The notes beneath the pieces were generated by a model. It made no database searches. It was not told the origin of the DNA and saw nothing but the letters and a program-made list of their open reading frames with translations. From positions 930,001-994,000 of the forward strand of contig NZ_AP024546.1 of the NCBI RefSeq assembly GCF_018406645.1: a DNA stretch of 64,000 nt, written 5' to 3'. Below, one piece after another: positions 1 to 9,301 of the stretch (positions are counted from its first letter, which is position 1; the number at the start of each line of letters is the position of its first letter). This stretch comes from Lysobacter helvus (GTDB taxonomy: Bacteria; Pseudomonadota; Gammaproteobacteria; Xanthomonadales; Xanthomonadaceae). A program made the translations under genes and the position numbers.

Positions 1-249
1 CGCAAGGCCGGCCGCCTGGCCTTCCTCGACGTCACCGACCGCATCGTGCGCACGCTGCACGACCTGGCCCGCGAGCCCGAGTCGATGAGCCACCCGCAGG
101 GCACGCAGTTGCGCGTCTCGCGCCAGGAGCTCGCGCGCCTGGTCGGCTGCTCCCGCGAGATGGCCGGCCGCGTGCTGAAGAAGCTGGAAACCGAGGGCAA
201 GCTGCACGCCCGCGGCAAGACCGTCGTGCTCTACGGGACGCGCGGCTGA
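1..249 (+). CDS. clp: C-terminal part of Clp/CRP-family transcription regulator (cut by window edge)
   Basis: The reading frame is open from base 1, so the N-terminal cyclic-nucleotide domain lies outside the window. The visible 82 residues are the winged-helix DNA-binding end: a helix-turn-helix around residues 38-60 of the fragment (VSRQELARLVGCSREMAGRV) followed by the wing and a short tail ending YGTRG. This matches the CRP-like protein Clp of xanthomonads, which in Xanthomonas is a c-di-GMP-responsive global activator of virulence and extracellular enzymes; that role is family knowledge and the ligand-binding part cannot be checked here. The trp genes follow it closely, as they do in Xanthomonas. 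Confidence 0.85.
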   Translation, partial: RKAGRLAFLDVTDRIVRTLHDLAREPESMSHPQGTQLRVSRQELARLVGCSREMAGRVLKKLETEGKLHARGKTVVLYGTRG

Positions 250-250
250 G

Positions 251-709
251 ATGGGCGGCGCCGACGCCTCCGGCGCCACGATCCGCGTGCGCGGCGTCGA
301 AGCCACCGACGCCGCGGCGGTCGGCACCCTGCTGGATGTCCTCGGGTATCCGTGCACGGAGGCCGAAGCCGTCGGGCGCATCGCGCACTACCGCACCGAC
401 GACCGCCAGTTCCTGCTGCTCGCCGAACGCGACGGCACGCCCTGCGGCCTGGCCGCGGTGAAGCTCAACTACTCGCTCACGCGCGGCGCCGACGTCGCGC
501 GCATCACCGCGCTCGTGGTCTCGCCGGATTGCCACGGCGAAGGCATCGGCCGCCGCCTGCTGCGCGAAGTGGAATCGCGTGCGCGCAAGGCGGGCGCGGT
601 GCGCCTTGAAATCACCAGCAACCCCTCGCGTACCGGTGCGCACGCCTTCTACCACGCGTGCGGCTACGCCGATGGATCGCGGCACTTCGTGAAGCTGCTA
701 GGCGACTGA
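251..709 (+). CDS. GNAT family N-acetyltransferase
   Basis: A 152-residue single-domain GCN5-type acetyltransferase that would move an acetyl group from acetyl-CoA to an unknown amine. The acetyl-CoA motif is visible near residues 86-105 (VVSPDCHGEGIGRRLLREVE), and the C-terminal FYHACGY segment is the usual motif B end. It starts one base after the clp stop, so it is probably transcribed with clp. Its last 12 bases overlap the end of the convergent HAD gene. The substrate cannot be deduced. Confidence 0.85.
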   Translation: MGGADASGATIRVRGVEATDAAAVGTLLDVLGYPCTEAEAVGRIAHYRTDDRQFLLLAERDGTPCGLAAVKLNYSLTRGADVARITALVVSPDCHGEGIGRRLLREVESRARKAGAVRLEITSNPSRTGAHAFYHACGYADGSRHFVKLLGD

Positions 710-1423
710 CGCCTTCGGCGCGTCGCCCCCGCGGCTCGCGCACCCCCAGTTGAGGATCGGCGTCCCGGGCGGCAGCGCGGCGCGGAAAGCATCGATGCGA
801 CCGGGCTTCGGGTTCACCACCACCGGGCGCTTCGCCGCCTGCAGCAACGGCAAATCCGCCCAGCTGTCCGTATACGCCACTGCGATCGGGCCATAACCGG
901 CGTCGCGCACCATGCGCATCTTGTTCGCGTGGTGGCAGTGTTCGCGCGTCACGAGGCCGCCGAGGAACGGGCGCGACAGGCTCCCGATCACGGGCAAATC
1001 CTGGTGCGCGACGAAATCGAGGATGGCGCGCGCGAGTTCCGGCGGCGCGCCCGTGGCGACCAGCACGCGATCGCCGGCGTCGCGGTGCTTCTGCAGCACG
1101 GCGAGCGCGACGGGTAACAGGCGGCGCCGGATGTTGGGCGCATCGTGCGACACGTAGTCGTCGATCAGCGCATCCAGGTCGTTGCGCGCGTGCAGGCCGA
1201 GCGTGCCGATCCAGAGGAACCCGGAGATCCCGTAGCGCCGCGTGGGCAGGAACGCCACCAGCGGCAGCAACACCGGCAAGGCCAGCAACGCCGCGATGCG
1301 CCGCGGCCAGCTCCGCTTGAGCAGCCACAGCACCAGGTGTCCGCCGGAATCGCCGTCGTAGAGCGTGTGGTCGAAGTCGAACACCACCAGCGGCGCGCCC
1401 GGCATCGGCGTCATCGCGCTCAT
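698..1423 (-). CDS. HAD-IB family phosphatase with hydrophobic cap, SerB-like
   Basis: A 241-residue haloacid-dehalogenase superfamily hydrolase. Motif I is DFDHT with the nucleophile Asp near residue 15, motif II is the ATGAP stretch, the motif III lysine lies in ANKMR, and motif IV is [10 protein letters not shown], so the catalytic set is complete. Two hydrophobic stretches between motifs I and II suggest membrane association or an unusual cap. Subfamily IB includes phosphoserine phosphatase and various phospholipid or sugar phosphatases; the substrate is not predictable. Its ATG overlaps the trpC stop (ATGA), so it is the last gene of the trpGDC transcript. Confidence 0.8.
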   Translation of the reverse strand: MSAMTPMPGAPLVVFDFDHTLYDGDSGGHLVLWLLKRSWPRRIAALLALPVLLPLVAFLPTRRYGISGFLWIGTLGLHARNDLDALIDDYVSHDAPNIRRRLLPVALAVLQKHRDAGDRVLVATGAPPELARAILDFVAHQDLPVIGSLSRPFLGGLVTREHCHHANKMRMVRDAGYGPIAVAYTDSWADLPLLQAAKRPVVVNPKPGRIDAFRAALPPGTPILNWGCASRGGDAPKASVA

Positions 1424-2208
1424 GCGAACAGCTCGCGCAGCGCGGTGCCCGGATCGCGCGCGCGCATGAAGGCTTCGCCGACCAGGAACGAATGCACGCC
1501 GTGGTCGCGCATGCGCGCCACATCGTCGCGCGTCGCGATGCCGCTCTCGGTGACGAGGATGCGGTCGGCCGGCACGGCGTCGCGCATGGCGATGGTCGTG
1601 TCGAGGCTGACGTCGAACGTGCGCAGGTTGCGGTTGTTGATGCCCAGCATCGGCGCGGGCACCTGCAGCGCGCGTTCGAGTTCGTCGATGTCGTGCACCT
1701 CCACCAGCACGTCCATGTCCAGTTCCAGCGCGAGCACGGTGAGGTCGGCCAGGCGCACGTCGTCGAGCGCGGCGACGATCAGCAGGATGCAGTCGGCGCC
1801 AAGCGCGCGCGCCTCGTACACCTGGTAGGCATCGATGGTGAAATCCTTGCGCAGCACCGGCAGCGAACACGCCGCGCGCGCTTGCTGCAGGTACGCATCG
1901 CTGCCCTGGAAATGGTCGACGTCGGTAAGCACGGACAGGCACGCCGCGCCGCCGGCTTCGTAACTGCGCGCGATCGCGGCGGGATCGAAGTCCGCGCGGA
2001 TCAGGCCCTTCGACGGGCTGGCCTTCTTCACTTCGGCGATCACCGCCGGCAGGTCGAGCGCGCGCTTCGCCCGCAACGCCTTGACGAACCCGCGCGGCGG
2101 CGGTTGCGCGAGCGCCGCCTCACGCACCGCGTCGAGCGAGCGCAGGGCGCGGCGCTCGGCGACTTCTTCCGCCTTGCGTTCGAGGATGGTCTGCAGCACG
2201 TCGCGCAT
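1420..2208 (-). CDS. trpC: Indole-3-glycerol phosphate synthase
   Basis: A 262-residue TIM-barrel enzyme that decarboxylates and closes CdRP to indole-3-glycerol phosphate, the fourth step of tryptophan synthesis. Recognisable IGPS features are [11 protein letters not shown] (catalytic lysine near residue 58), [12 protein letters not shown], the [10 protein letters not shown] stretch and the VTESGI phosphate-binding loop. The ATG at 2208 gives normal family length; the open frame runs upstream but that part lies inside the preceding gene and has no homologous look. It follows the small monooxygenase gene by 14 bases. There is no PRAI (TrpF) fusion. Confidence 0.97.
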   Translation of the reverse strand: MRDVLQTILERKAEEVAERRALRSLDAVREAALAQPPPRGFVKALRAKRALDLPAVIAEVKKASPSKGLIRADFDPAAIARSYEAGGAACLSVLTDVDHFQGSDAYLQQARAACSLPVLRKDFTIDAYQVYEARALGADCILLIVAALDDVRLADLTVLALELDMDVLVEVHDIDELERALQVPAPMLGINNRNLRTFDVSLDTTIAMRDAVPADRILVTESGIATRDDVARMRDHGVHSFLVGEAFMRARDPGTALRELFA

Positions 2209-2222
2209 CGAATTGTGTCCTT

Positions 2223-2573
2223 TCACGCCACGGGCCGGGGGATCGGCTTGCCATACGCGCGCTCGACTTTCGCCACGCGCAGTTCGAAATGGTCGTACCA
2301 GTGCTTGCGGCCGTGCGCGCGGATGGCGGCGTGCTCGGCGTGGTGCTTCCACGCCAGGATGGCCGCTTCGCTGGCCCAGTAGCTCACGGTGATGCCGAAG
2401 CCGTCGGCGCCGCGCGTGCTTTCCGCGCCGAGGTAGCCGGGCTGCTGCGCGGCGAGTTCGAGCATGCGGTCGGCGGCGGCGCCGTAACCGGCGTCGTCTT
2501 CGGCGTTGCGTTGCGAGGAAAAGATCACCGCGTAGTACGGCGGCTCCGGGAGTTTCGCGAACGACGTGTTCAT
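2223..2573 (-). CDS. Antibiotic biosynthesis monooxygenase (ABM)-like protein inside the trp operon
   Basis: A 116-residue dimeric alpha-beta barrel-type protein. It shows the ABM pattern: an early beta strand [10 protein letters not shown], a helix with [17 protein letters not shown], then [19 protein letters not shown] and a basic C-terminus. ABM domains cover quinone-type monooxygenases, heme oxygenases and many proteins of unknown role; no cofactor residue is obvious. Its start overlaps the trpD stop as ATGA and trpC begins 14 bases after its stop, so it is translationally embedded between trpD and trpC. A role in tryptophan metabolism is only implied by position. Confidence 0.75.
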   Translation of the reverse strand: MNTSFAKLPEPPYYAVIFSSQRNAEDDAGYGAAADRMLELAAQQPGYLGAESTRGADGFGITVSYWASEAAILAWKHHAEHAAIRAHGRKHWYDHFELRVAKVERAYGKPIPRPVA

Positions 2574-3610
2574 GCGGGCTTGCCTGCGAGCGCACGCGTG
2601 GCGGCGAGGAATTCGTCGAGCTTCGCGCGCGCCGCACCGGAGCGGATGGCCTTGCGCGCGAGCGTGATGCCTTCGGCGATCGACGGCGCGACGCCCGCGA
2701 CGTACAAGGCCGCGCCCGCGTTCAGCACGACGATCTCGCACGGCAGGCCCGGCGTGCCGTCGAGCGCGGCGAGCAGCAAGGTGCGCGATTCGTTCGCATC
2801 CACCACGCGCAGGTTGCGCGAGGCGGCCATCGCGATGCCGAAGTCTTCCGGGTGCACGTCGTACTCGCGCACCACGCCGTCGCGCAGTTCGCCGACCAGC
2901 GAGCCGGCGCCGAGCGACAACTCGTCCATGCCGTCGCGGCCCCACACCACCAGCGCGCGTTGCACGCCGAGTTCCTGCAGCACGCGCACCTGGATGCCGA
3001 CGAGGTCGGGATGGAACACGCCCATCAGCACGTTCGGCGCATCGGCCGGGTTCACCAGTGGGCCGAGGATGTTGAACATCGTGCGCACGCCCATCTCGCG
3101 GCGCACCGGCGCGACCACTTTCATCGCCGGATGGTGCACGGGCGCGAACATGAAGCCGATGCCGGTGCGTTCGATGCATTCGGCGACTTGTTCTGGCTCG
3201 AGTTCGATGCTGGCACCGAGCGCTTCCAGCACGTCGGCGCTGCCCGACTTCGACGACACGCTGCGCCCGCCGTGCTTGGCCACGCGTGCGCCGGCGGCCG
3301 CGGCGACGAACATGGACGCCGTGGAAATGTTGAACGTGCTCGCGCCGTCGCCGCCCGTGCCGACGATGTCGACGAGGTGCATGCGATCGCGCACCGGCAC
3401 CGGGCGCGCGAATTCGCGCATCACCGACGCCGCGCCGGCGATCTCGCCAACGGTTTCCTTCTTGACGCGCAGGCCGGTGAGGATGGCTGCGGTCATGGTG
3501 TCCGAGACTTCGCCGCGCATGATCGCGCGCATGAGATCGACCATCTCGTCGTGGAAGATCTCGCGGTGTTCGATGGTGCGCTGGAGCGCTTCCTGCGGCG
3601 TGATGGGCAT
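2570..3610 (-). CDS. trpD: Anthranilate phosphoribosyltransferase
   Basis: A 346-residue type III phosphoribosyltransferase joining anthranilate to PRPP, step two of tryptophan synthesis. The PRPP-binding [14 protein letters not shown] motif is near residues 85-98, followed by [21 protein letters not shown] and the [14 protein letters not shown] segment, all hallmarks of TrpD. Length is normal for the family. It lies 5 bases after trpG and overlaps the ABM gene by 4 bases. It is a free TrpD, not the TrpGD fusion of enteric bacteria. Confidence 0.98.
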   Translation of the reverse strand: MPITPQEALQRTIEHREIFHDEMVDLMRAIMRGEVSDTMTAAILTGLRVKKETVGEIAGAASVMREFARPVPVRDRMHLVDIVGTGGDGASTFNISTASMFVAAAAGARVAKHGGRSVSSKSGSADVLEALGASIELEPEQVAECIERTGIGFMFAPVHHPAMKVVAPVRREMGVRTMFNILGPLVNPADAPNVLMGVFHPDLVGIQVRVLQELGVQRALVVWGRDGMDELSLGAGSLVGELRDGVVREYDVHPEDFGIAMAASRNLRVVDANESRTLLLAALDGTPGLPCEIVVLNAGAALYVAGVAPSIAEGITLARKAIRSGAARAKLDEFLAATRALAGKPA

Positions 3611-3615
3611 GCGGG

Positions 3616-4194
3616 TCAGCCTTCCAGGAAATTCTTCAGCAGCGCGTGGCCGTGCTCGGTGAGGATCGATTCCGGGTGGAACTGCACGCCTTCCACCGGA
3701 TGCGCCTTGTGGCGCAGGCCCATGATCTCGTCGATCGAGCCGTCATCGTTTTCGGTCCACGCCGTCACTTCGAGGCAGTCGGGCAGCGTGTCCTGCGCGA
3801 CGACGAGCGAGTGGTAGCGCGTGGCCTCGTAGCCATCCGGCAAGCCGGCGAACACGCCCTTCCCCGCATGCCGGATGCGCGAGGTCTTGCCGTGCATGAT
3901 CGTCTTCGCGCGCACGACGTCACCGCCGTAGGCCTGCCCGAGGCTCTGGTGCCCCAGGCACACGCCGAACACCGGGATGCGCGGACCGAGTTCGCGGATG
4001 ACGTCCAGCGACACGCCCGCCTGGTCCGGCGTGCCCGGGCCGGGCGAAATCATGATTCGCTCCGGCGCCAGCGCCGCGATCTCCGCCACCGTCATCGCGT
4101 CGTTGCGCACCACGCGCACTTCCGCCCCCAACGTCTGCAGGTACTGCACGAGGTTGAAGGTGAAGCTGTCGTAGTTGTCGATCATCAACAGCAC
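3616..4194 (-). CDS. trpG: Anthranilate synthase component II, glutamine amidotransferase
   Basis: A 192-residue class I glutamine amidotransferase that supplies ammonia to TrpE; in many xanthomonads the same protein may serve folate synthesis (PabA role). The nucleophile Cys lies in VFGVCLGHQ, and the His and Glu of the triad in VQFHPESI. I place the start at GTG 4194 because it restores the N-terminus [11 protein letters not shown] aligned with TrpG/PabA proteins; ATG 4185 is the alternative. It heads trpG-trpD-ABM-trpC-HAD, about 5 kb from trpE on the same strand. Confidence 0.96.
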   Translation of the reverse strand: MLLMIDNYDSFTFNLVQYLQTLGAEVRVVRNDAMTVAEIAALAPERIMISPGPGTPDQAGVSLDVIRELGPRIPVFGVCLGHQSLGQAYGGDVVRAKTIMHGKTSRIRHAGKGVFAGLPDGYEATRYHSLVVAQDTLPDCLEVTAWTENDDGSIDEIMGLRHKAHPVEGVQFHPESILTEHGHALLKNFLEG

Positions 4195-4252
4195 GGCGGG
4201 ACCTGGGCTGCACGGCGGGCCCCACAGGATACCCGCAGCAGCCCCGCGCGCC

Positions 4253-5251
<999 letters not shown>

Positions 5252-5376
5252 CGATACAGCGTACTCCGCCGTTTCTTCGCGCGATGTGCATGGCCTGCGA
5301 CGCGCACCGTGCGCGTTGGGTCACATCACAGGGGCCCGGGCGCGCGTGCGCCCTTTGTTTTCAAGGAGAAAACTGA

Positions 5377-6705
5377 ATGCACATCGCTTCCGCGAACTTG
5401 CGCCATCCGCGCATCGGCATGCTCGCAGCGACGCTGGCACTCGCAGGCATGGCTGCCCATCCCACGCCCGCGCGCGCCGCGAACATCCCCGTCACCAACT
5501 GCAACGACAGCGGTGGCGGCAGCCTCCGTGCGGCGGTGGCGATCGCGGCCAACGGCGACGTGATCGACATGCGCGGCCTGCGGTGCTGGCGCATCGTGCT
5601 GACCAGCGGCCACATCGCCGTGCCGCAAGCCAACCTTGCGTTCGCGGGGCCCGGTGCCGGCAAGCTGACCATCGATGGCGGACAACACTTCTCGATCTTC
5701 CGCCACACCGGCGCCGGCGGCATCGCCGTCAACGATCTCACGCTGCAGCGCGGGTTCTACCAGAGCAGCGTCGCGGCGTTCGGCGGCTGCATCCATTCCA
5801 CCGGCGCGGTGCACCTGAATCGCTCGCGCGTGCGCTGGTGCGCCGTGCGCGCGACGGGATTCGCGCGGGCGTTCGGCGCCGGCATCTATGCCGTCGACCG
5901 CGTCGAGCTGGACCACAGTGGAGTGACCGGCAACACCGGCTTCGACGTCGGCGCATTCGGGCAGCCGGAGGGCGGCGGGATCTACGTGCTGGGGCGGTTG
6001 AACGCGGTCCACAGCCGCATCAGCAGCAACCACGCAAGCCGTGCCGGCGGTGCGTGGGTCGGCAACGGGCTGATGACGCGCGACACGACCATCTCCGACA
6101 ACGACGGCGGCGCACTGGAAGCCAGCGGCGAGGCGGTGATCGCCACCACCACGATTTCCGGCAACAAGAACGCGTGGTGGATCGTGACCCTCGACGGCAT
6201 CTTCGACGACGTCCCGCTGGCGATCCTCGAAAGCACCATCTCCGGCAACCGCAGCGTCTACGACACCGTCAACCTCTCGCGCGGGGTGCGCACCATCTTC
6301 AACTCCACCGTCGCCTACAACCGGCATGCTGGCGGATGCCTCAACTCCACCGTGTTCACCGGCAGCGGCGAGACGGAGATCGAGTCGAGCATCTTCGCGA
6401 AGAACACCTGCGCCGGCGCGCCCTACCGCGACATCGGCGGCTTCGGTGATCCGGGCGACCGCTTGATCGGTGCGCACAACCTGATCATGTCGACCAACCT
6501 GCCTGCGCCGCTCGACACGCTGACGGCGGATCCGCTGCTGGCACCGCTCACCGACAACGGCGGTCCCACGTGGACGCAGGCGCTGCGCAGCGGCAGTCCC
6601 GCGATCTCCGCGGGCGCCAATCCCGGCGGGTTCACCTACGACCAGCGGGGCCCGGGGTTCCCGCGCACGGTCGGTGCGACGGACATCGGCGCGTTCGAAC
6701 GCTGA
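5377..6705 (+). CDS. Secreted right-handed beta-helix protein with choice-of-anchor-type C-terminus
   Basis: A 442-residue exported protein. A signal peptide covers about residues 1-35 (hydrophobic LAATLALAGMAAH, cleavage near ARAAN). The body carries repeating short strands (SRISSNHAS, TTISDNDGG, TTISGNKNA, STISGNRSV, STVAYNRHAG) as in parallel beta-helix or CSLREA-type proteins. The end, from ADPLLAPLTDNGGPTWTQAL to DIGAFER, matches the choice-of-anchor Q pattern. An AAGGAG Shine-Dalgarno sits 8 bases before the ATG. Polysaccharide binding or surface display is plausible but not shown; no lyase active site was recognised. Confidence 0.8.
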   Translation: MHIASANLRHPRIGMLAATLALAGMAAHPTPARAANIPVTNCNDSGGGSLRAAVAIAANGDVIDMRGLRCWRIVLTSGHIAVPQANLAFAGPGAGKLTIDGGQHFSIFRHTGAGGIAVNDLTLQRGFYQSSVAAFGGCIHSTGAVHLNRSRVRWCAVRATGFARAFGAGIYAVDRVELDHSGVTGNTGFDVGAFGQPEGGGIYVLGRLNAVHSRISSNHASRAGGAWVGNGLMTRDTTISDNDGGALEASGEAVIATTTISGNKNAWWIVTLDGIFDDVPLAILESTISGNRSVYDTVNLSRGVRTIFNSTVAYNRHAGGCLNSTVFTGSGETEIESSIFAKNTCAGAPYRDIGGFGDPGDRLIGAHNLIMSTNLPAPLDTLTADPLLAPLTDNGGPTWTQALRSGSPAISAGANPGGFTYDQRGPGFPRTVGATDIGAFER

Positions 6706-6711
6706 CCGCGA

Positions 6712-7374
6712 CTACCAGGGCAGCGACGTGCCGTTCGCGTGCTGGAAGGTCCCCGTCTGCGCGGGGACCAACGCATCGATCCGCGCGATCAGTTGCGTCG
6801 CTGCCTGCTCCGGCGTGACATCGCCGCTCCCGCCGACCATCTCGGTGGCGACGTAGCCCGGGTGCAGCAGCACGACGGAAATCCCGCGCGGCGCCAGGTC
6901 GACGGAGAGCGATTTCCCGATCGCGTTCAACGCGGCCTTCGACGCGCGGTAGCCGTAGTAGCCGCCCGACGTGTTGTCTTCCATCGAGCCCATGCGGCTG
7001 GTGATCAGCGCGACCTTGCCGCCGTCGGCGAGGCGATCGCGCAACGCGTGCACGACCAGCAGCGGGCCGAGCGTGTTGACTTCGATCTGGCGGCGGAACG
7101 CGTCGACCGCGAGGGTCGACAGTGAATCGCGTTCGAGGATGCCGGCGTTGAGGACGAGCAGGTCCAGGCGCACGTCACGCAACTTGGTTGCGAGTGCAGC
7201 CACGGCCGCTTCGTCGGTGACATCGATGCCGGCTTCCACGCGCGCGCCCGTTGCATCGAGGGCATCGCTCGACGTGCGGCACACCGCGATCACGTCGTCG
7301 CCGCGCGCGGTGAACTGCCGTGCCAATGCGAGGCCGATGCCGCGGTTCGCGCCGGTGATGAGGGTGGTGGCCAT
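6712..7374 (-). CDS. SDR family NAD(P)-dependent oxidoreductase
   Basis: A 220-residue short-chain dehydrogenase/reductase. The cofactor motif TGANRGIG is at residues 7-14, NAG is near residue 96, the catalytic Ser lies in LITSRMGS, and the Tyr/Lys pair in YGYRASK near residues 148-154. The RTSS stretch after the second strand could favour NADP, but this is weak. The substrate is unknown; the protein resembles the small csgA/sniffer-like SDR group. It ends 6 bases from the convergent beta-helix gene and follows the receiver gene by 25 bases. Confidence 0.9.
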   Translation of the reverse strand: MATTLITGANRGIGLALARQFTARGDDVIAVCRTSSDALDATGARVEAGIDVTDEAAVAALATKLRDVRLDLLVLNAGILERDSLSTLAVDAFRRQIEVNTLGPLLVVHALRDRLADGGKVALITSRMGSMEDNTSGGYYGYRASKAALNAIGKSLSVDLAPRGISVVLLHPGYVATEMVGGSGDVTPEQAATQLIARIDALVPAQTGTFQHANGTSLPW

Positions 7375-7399
7375 GGCGCGCAGCGTCCTCCCGCGATCG

Positions 7400-8038
7400 T
7401 CAACGCGTTGTCAGGGCGTCGCCGTCCCGGCGCGCCGGGCGCGCGGGATCGACGAGGTCTTCGAGGCTTTGTTCCAGGGCATCGAGCTGGCGCGACATGC
7501 CTTCCACCGCCTCGGGATCCACCCGGTGAAGCGCGGCGTCGCGCTGGAGGACCTGCAACACCCCTCGCGTCGCGGCGAGGGCATCACGGAACGCCTGCGC
7601 GATCACCCGCAGCGTCGGCGCGGCGCGCGGTTCGCGCGCGCCCGAAAGCCGCGAGACCAGGCCGACCAGCGCTTCGTGCTGCAAGGGCTTGGTGACATGC
7701 GCATCGAATCCCGCCTGCAGCGAGCGCGCGCGATCGTCGTCCTGCCCGTAACCGGTGATGGCGATGATCGCGGGCGCGTCGCCCTGCAGCACCCGCACGC
7801 GGCGACAGACTTCCCAGCCATCCATCCCCGGCATGCCGATATCCAGGAACAGCAGGTCAGGGCTGAGCCGCTTCGCAATGGCGAGCGCCTCCAGGCCATC
7901 GGACGCGCAATGCACCTCGAACCCCATCGACGCCAGCAGCACGGACAGCGTGAGCGTGATATCGCTGTTGTCGTCGGCCACGAGCACGCGCCGCGCACGG
8001 GGCGCAGCGCTGGCGGGGATATCGTCGGGAAGGCGCAT
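7400..8038 (-). CDS. Response regulator receiver protein with a novel C-terminal helical region
   Basis: A 212-residue protein with a CheY-like receiver at about residues 18-135: acidic pair ADDN, phospho-acceptor Asp in LLFLDIGMPGMDG, the Thr in AITGYG and the Lys in VTKPL. It is closest to receivers found in hybrid histidine kinases. The last 75 residues lack a DNA-binding or enzymatic signature and look helical (AFRDALAATRGVLQVL, MSRQLDALEQSLEDL), perhaps a coiled coil. There is no partner kinase next to it; it follows the flavodiiron-like gene by 46 bases. Confidence 0.85.
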   Translation of the reverse strand: MRLPDDIPASAAPRARRVLVADDNSDITLTLSVLLASMGFEVHCASDGLEALAIAKRLSPDLLFLDIGMPGMDGWEVCRRVRVLQGDAPAIIAITGYGQDDDRARSLQAGFDAHVTKPLQHEALVGLVSRLSGAREPRAAPTLRVIAQAFRDALAATRGVLQVLQRDAALHRVDPEAVEGMSRQLDALEQSLEDLVDPARPARRDGDALTTR

Positions 8039-8084
8039 TCGGCAACCTCTGCGGGGCGCGTGGCGCCGGTCTCGTTCGAATCGA

Positions 8085-8816
8085 TCAGCTGGCCAGTTCG
8101 CCAGCCAGTGCGCGCAACAACGCAGCCCCATCCCCGCGCCACGCGCTGCCGTGCATGCAGGCGAGCGTCGTCGGATTGGTGCGGGCGAGTTTTTCCAGCA
8201 GCGCGCCGGCGTCGCGGCTGTGCGCGTAGTAGTCCATCACGTGGCGGAACGCTTCGCTCGGACCGAGGATGTCGGCTTCGGTGAGCGGTGTCGTGCCGGG
8301 GCCCGGTTGCGTGAACAAGTCGCCGCACAACAAGGTGCCGGTGCGCTCTTCCATCATGAACCCGCACTCCCAGCCGTGCGGGAGGTGCGGCGCGTCGAAC
8401 CAGCGCATCGTGTGCGTGCCGAGCGAAATGGTTTCGCCGTCGGCGAGCGCACGCGGTGCGCGATCGGCCAGGTCGCCGATCGACACCATCGCCGCAACGG
8501 TCCCGCACAACGGCGCCGCCTGCGGTGCCGCTTCGAGCCAATGGTTGAGCGCGCCGCATTCGTCGGCTTCCACGTGCGAGAACGCGATGTGGCGCAGCCG
8601 CGTCACCGGCATCACGGTCGCGACGGCGTCGCGTACGAGCGGGAACAACTGGCGCAGCCCGGCGTGGAAGAGCAGCGGTTCGTCGTCGTCGATGAGGTAC
8701 TGGTTGAACGAGAACGCCCCCGCATCACCCGGCAAGGTCACGGGCGTGTTGATGCGATAGATGCGGTCGGCGATTTCGTGGATGTTGGTGCCGGAATCGG
8801 TGTTGGTGATGGGCAT
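8085..8816 (-). CDS. Stand-alone flavodiiron-type metallo-beta-lactamase domain protein (ODP-like)
   Basis: A 243-residue MBL-fold protein. It carries the flavodiiron ligand signature HVEAD (H-x-E-x-D) near residue 89 in place of the zinc HxHxDH of ordinary hydrolases. Later ligand candidates are His in APHLPHGW, Asp in LLCGDLF and His in CMHGSAW, so a full non-heme diiron set can be proposed. No flavodoxin domain follows. Such proteins (oxygen-binding diiron proteins) can bind O2 or sense redox state; this is family knowledge. It lies between the VOC gene downstream of trpE and a receiver-domain gene. Confidence 0.82.
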   Translation of the reverse strand: MPITNTDSGTNIHEIADRIYRINTPVTLPGDAGAFSFNQYLIDDDEPLLFHAGLRQLFPLVRDAVATVMPVTRLRHIAFSHVEADECGALNHWLEAAPQAAPLCGTVAAMVSIGDLADRAPRALADGETISLGTHTMRWFDAPHLPHGWECGFMMEERTGTLLCGDLFTQPGPGTTPLTEADILGPSEAFRHVMDYYAHSRDAGALLEKLARTNPTTLACMHGSAWRGDGAALLRALAGELAS

Positions 8817-8911
8817 GGGAGGTCCCGGGCAGGGATGACGGCAGGCGCGCGCCGCGCCTGTCCATGCATACGCGGTCGCGGCGCCGGAGCGGCCGACGCC
8901 GTCCGCAATCC

Positions 8912-9301
8912 TCACGCGGGCTGGATCAGGTCCCAACGATTCCCGTACAGGTCCTCGAACACCGCGACCTTGCCGTACGGTTCGACGCGCGGCTCGCCCA
9001 GGAAACGCACGCCACGGGCACGGTAGCCGTCGAAGTCGCGCTGGAAGTCGTCGGTGTGCAGGAACAGGAACACGCGGCCGCCGGTCTGGTCGCCGACACG
9101 CGTGCGCTGCGCATCGTTGGCGGCCCGTGCGAGCAACAGATGCGCGCCATCCTGTCCCGGCGCCACCACCACCCAGCGTTTGTGCTCCGCCGGCATGTCG
9201 CGATCCTCGACCAGCGTGAAGCCAAGCACGCGCGTGTAGTAATCGATCGCTTCGTCGTAATCGCGGACCACCAGCGCGACGGTGACGAGCGCCCGCCGCA
9301 T
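8912..9301 (-). CDS. VOC family (glyoxalase/bleomycin-resistance fold) protein
   Basis: A 129-residue two-module vicinal-oxygen-chelate protein. The modules are visible as VALVVRDYDEAIDYYTRVLGF at the start and FLFLHTDDFQRDFDGYRARG with FEDLYGNRWDLIQP at the end; the late Glu in VFEDLYG is the usual metal ligand. Proteins of this kind include small lyases, resistance proteins and dioxygenase-like enzymes; this one is unassigned. Its ATG shares one base with the trpE stop (TGATG), so it is translationally coupled to trpE. Confidence 0.88.
   Translation of the reverse strand: MRRALVTVALVVRDYDEAIDYYTRVLGFTLVEDRDMPAEHKRWVVVAPGQDGAHLLLARAANDAQRTRVGDQTGGRVFLFLHTDDFQRDFDGYRARGVRFLGEPRVEPYGKVAVFEDLYGNRWDLIQPA

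Noticed and set aside
6747-6768. GGTCCCCG...CGGGGACC inverted repeat in the SDR gene
   Set aside because: It sits in coding sequence with normal codons and lacks the GATGACG flank of the REP-type repeat; likely chance.
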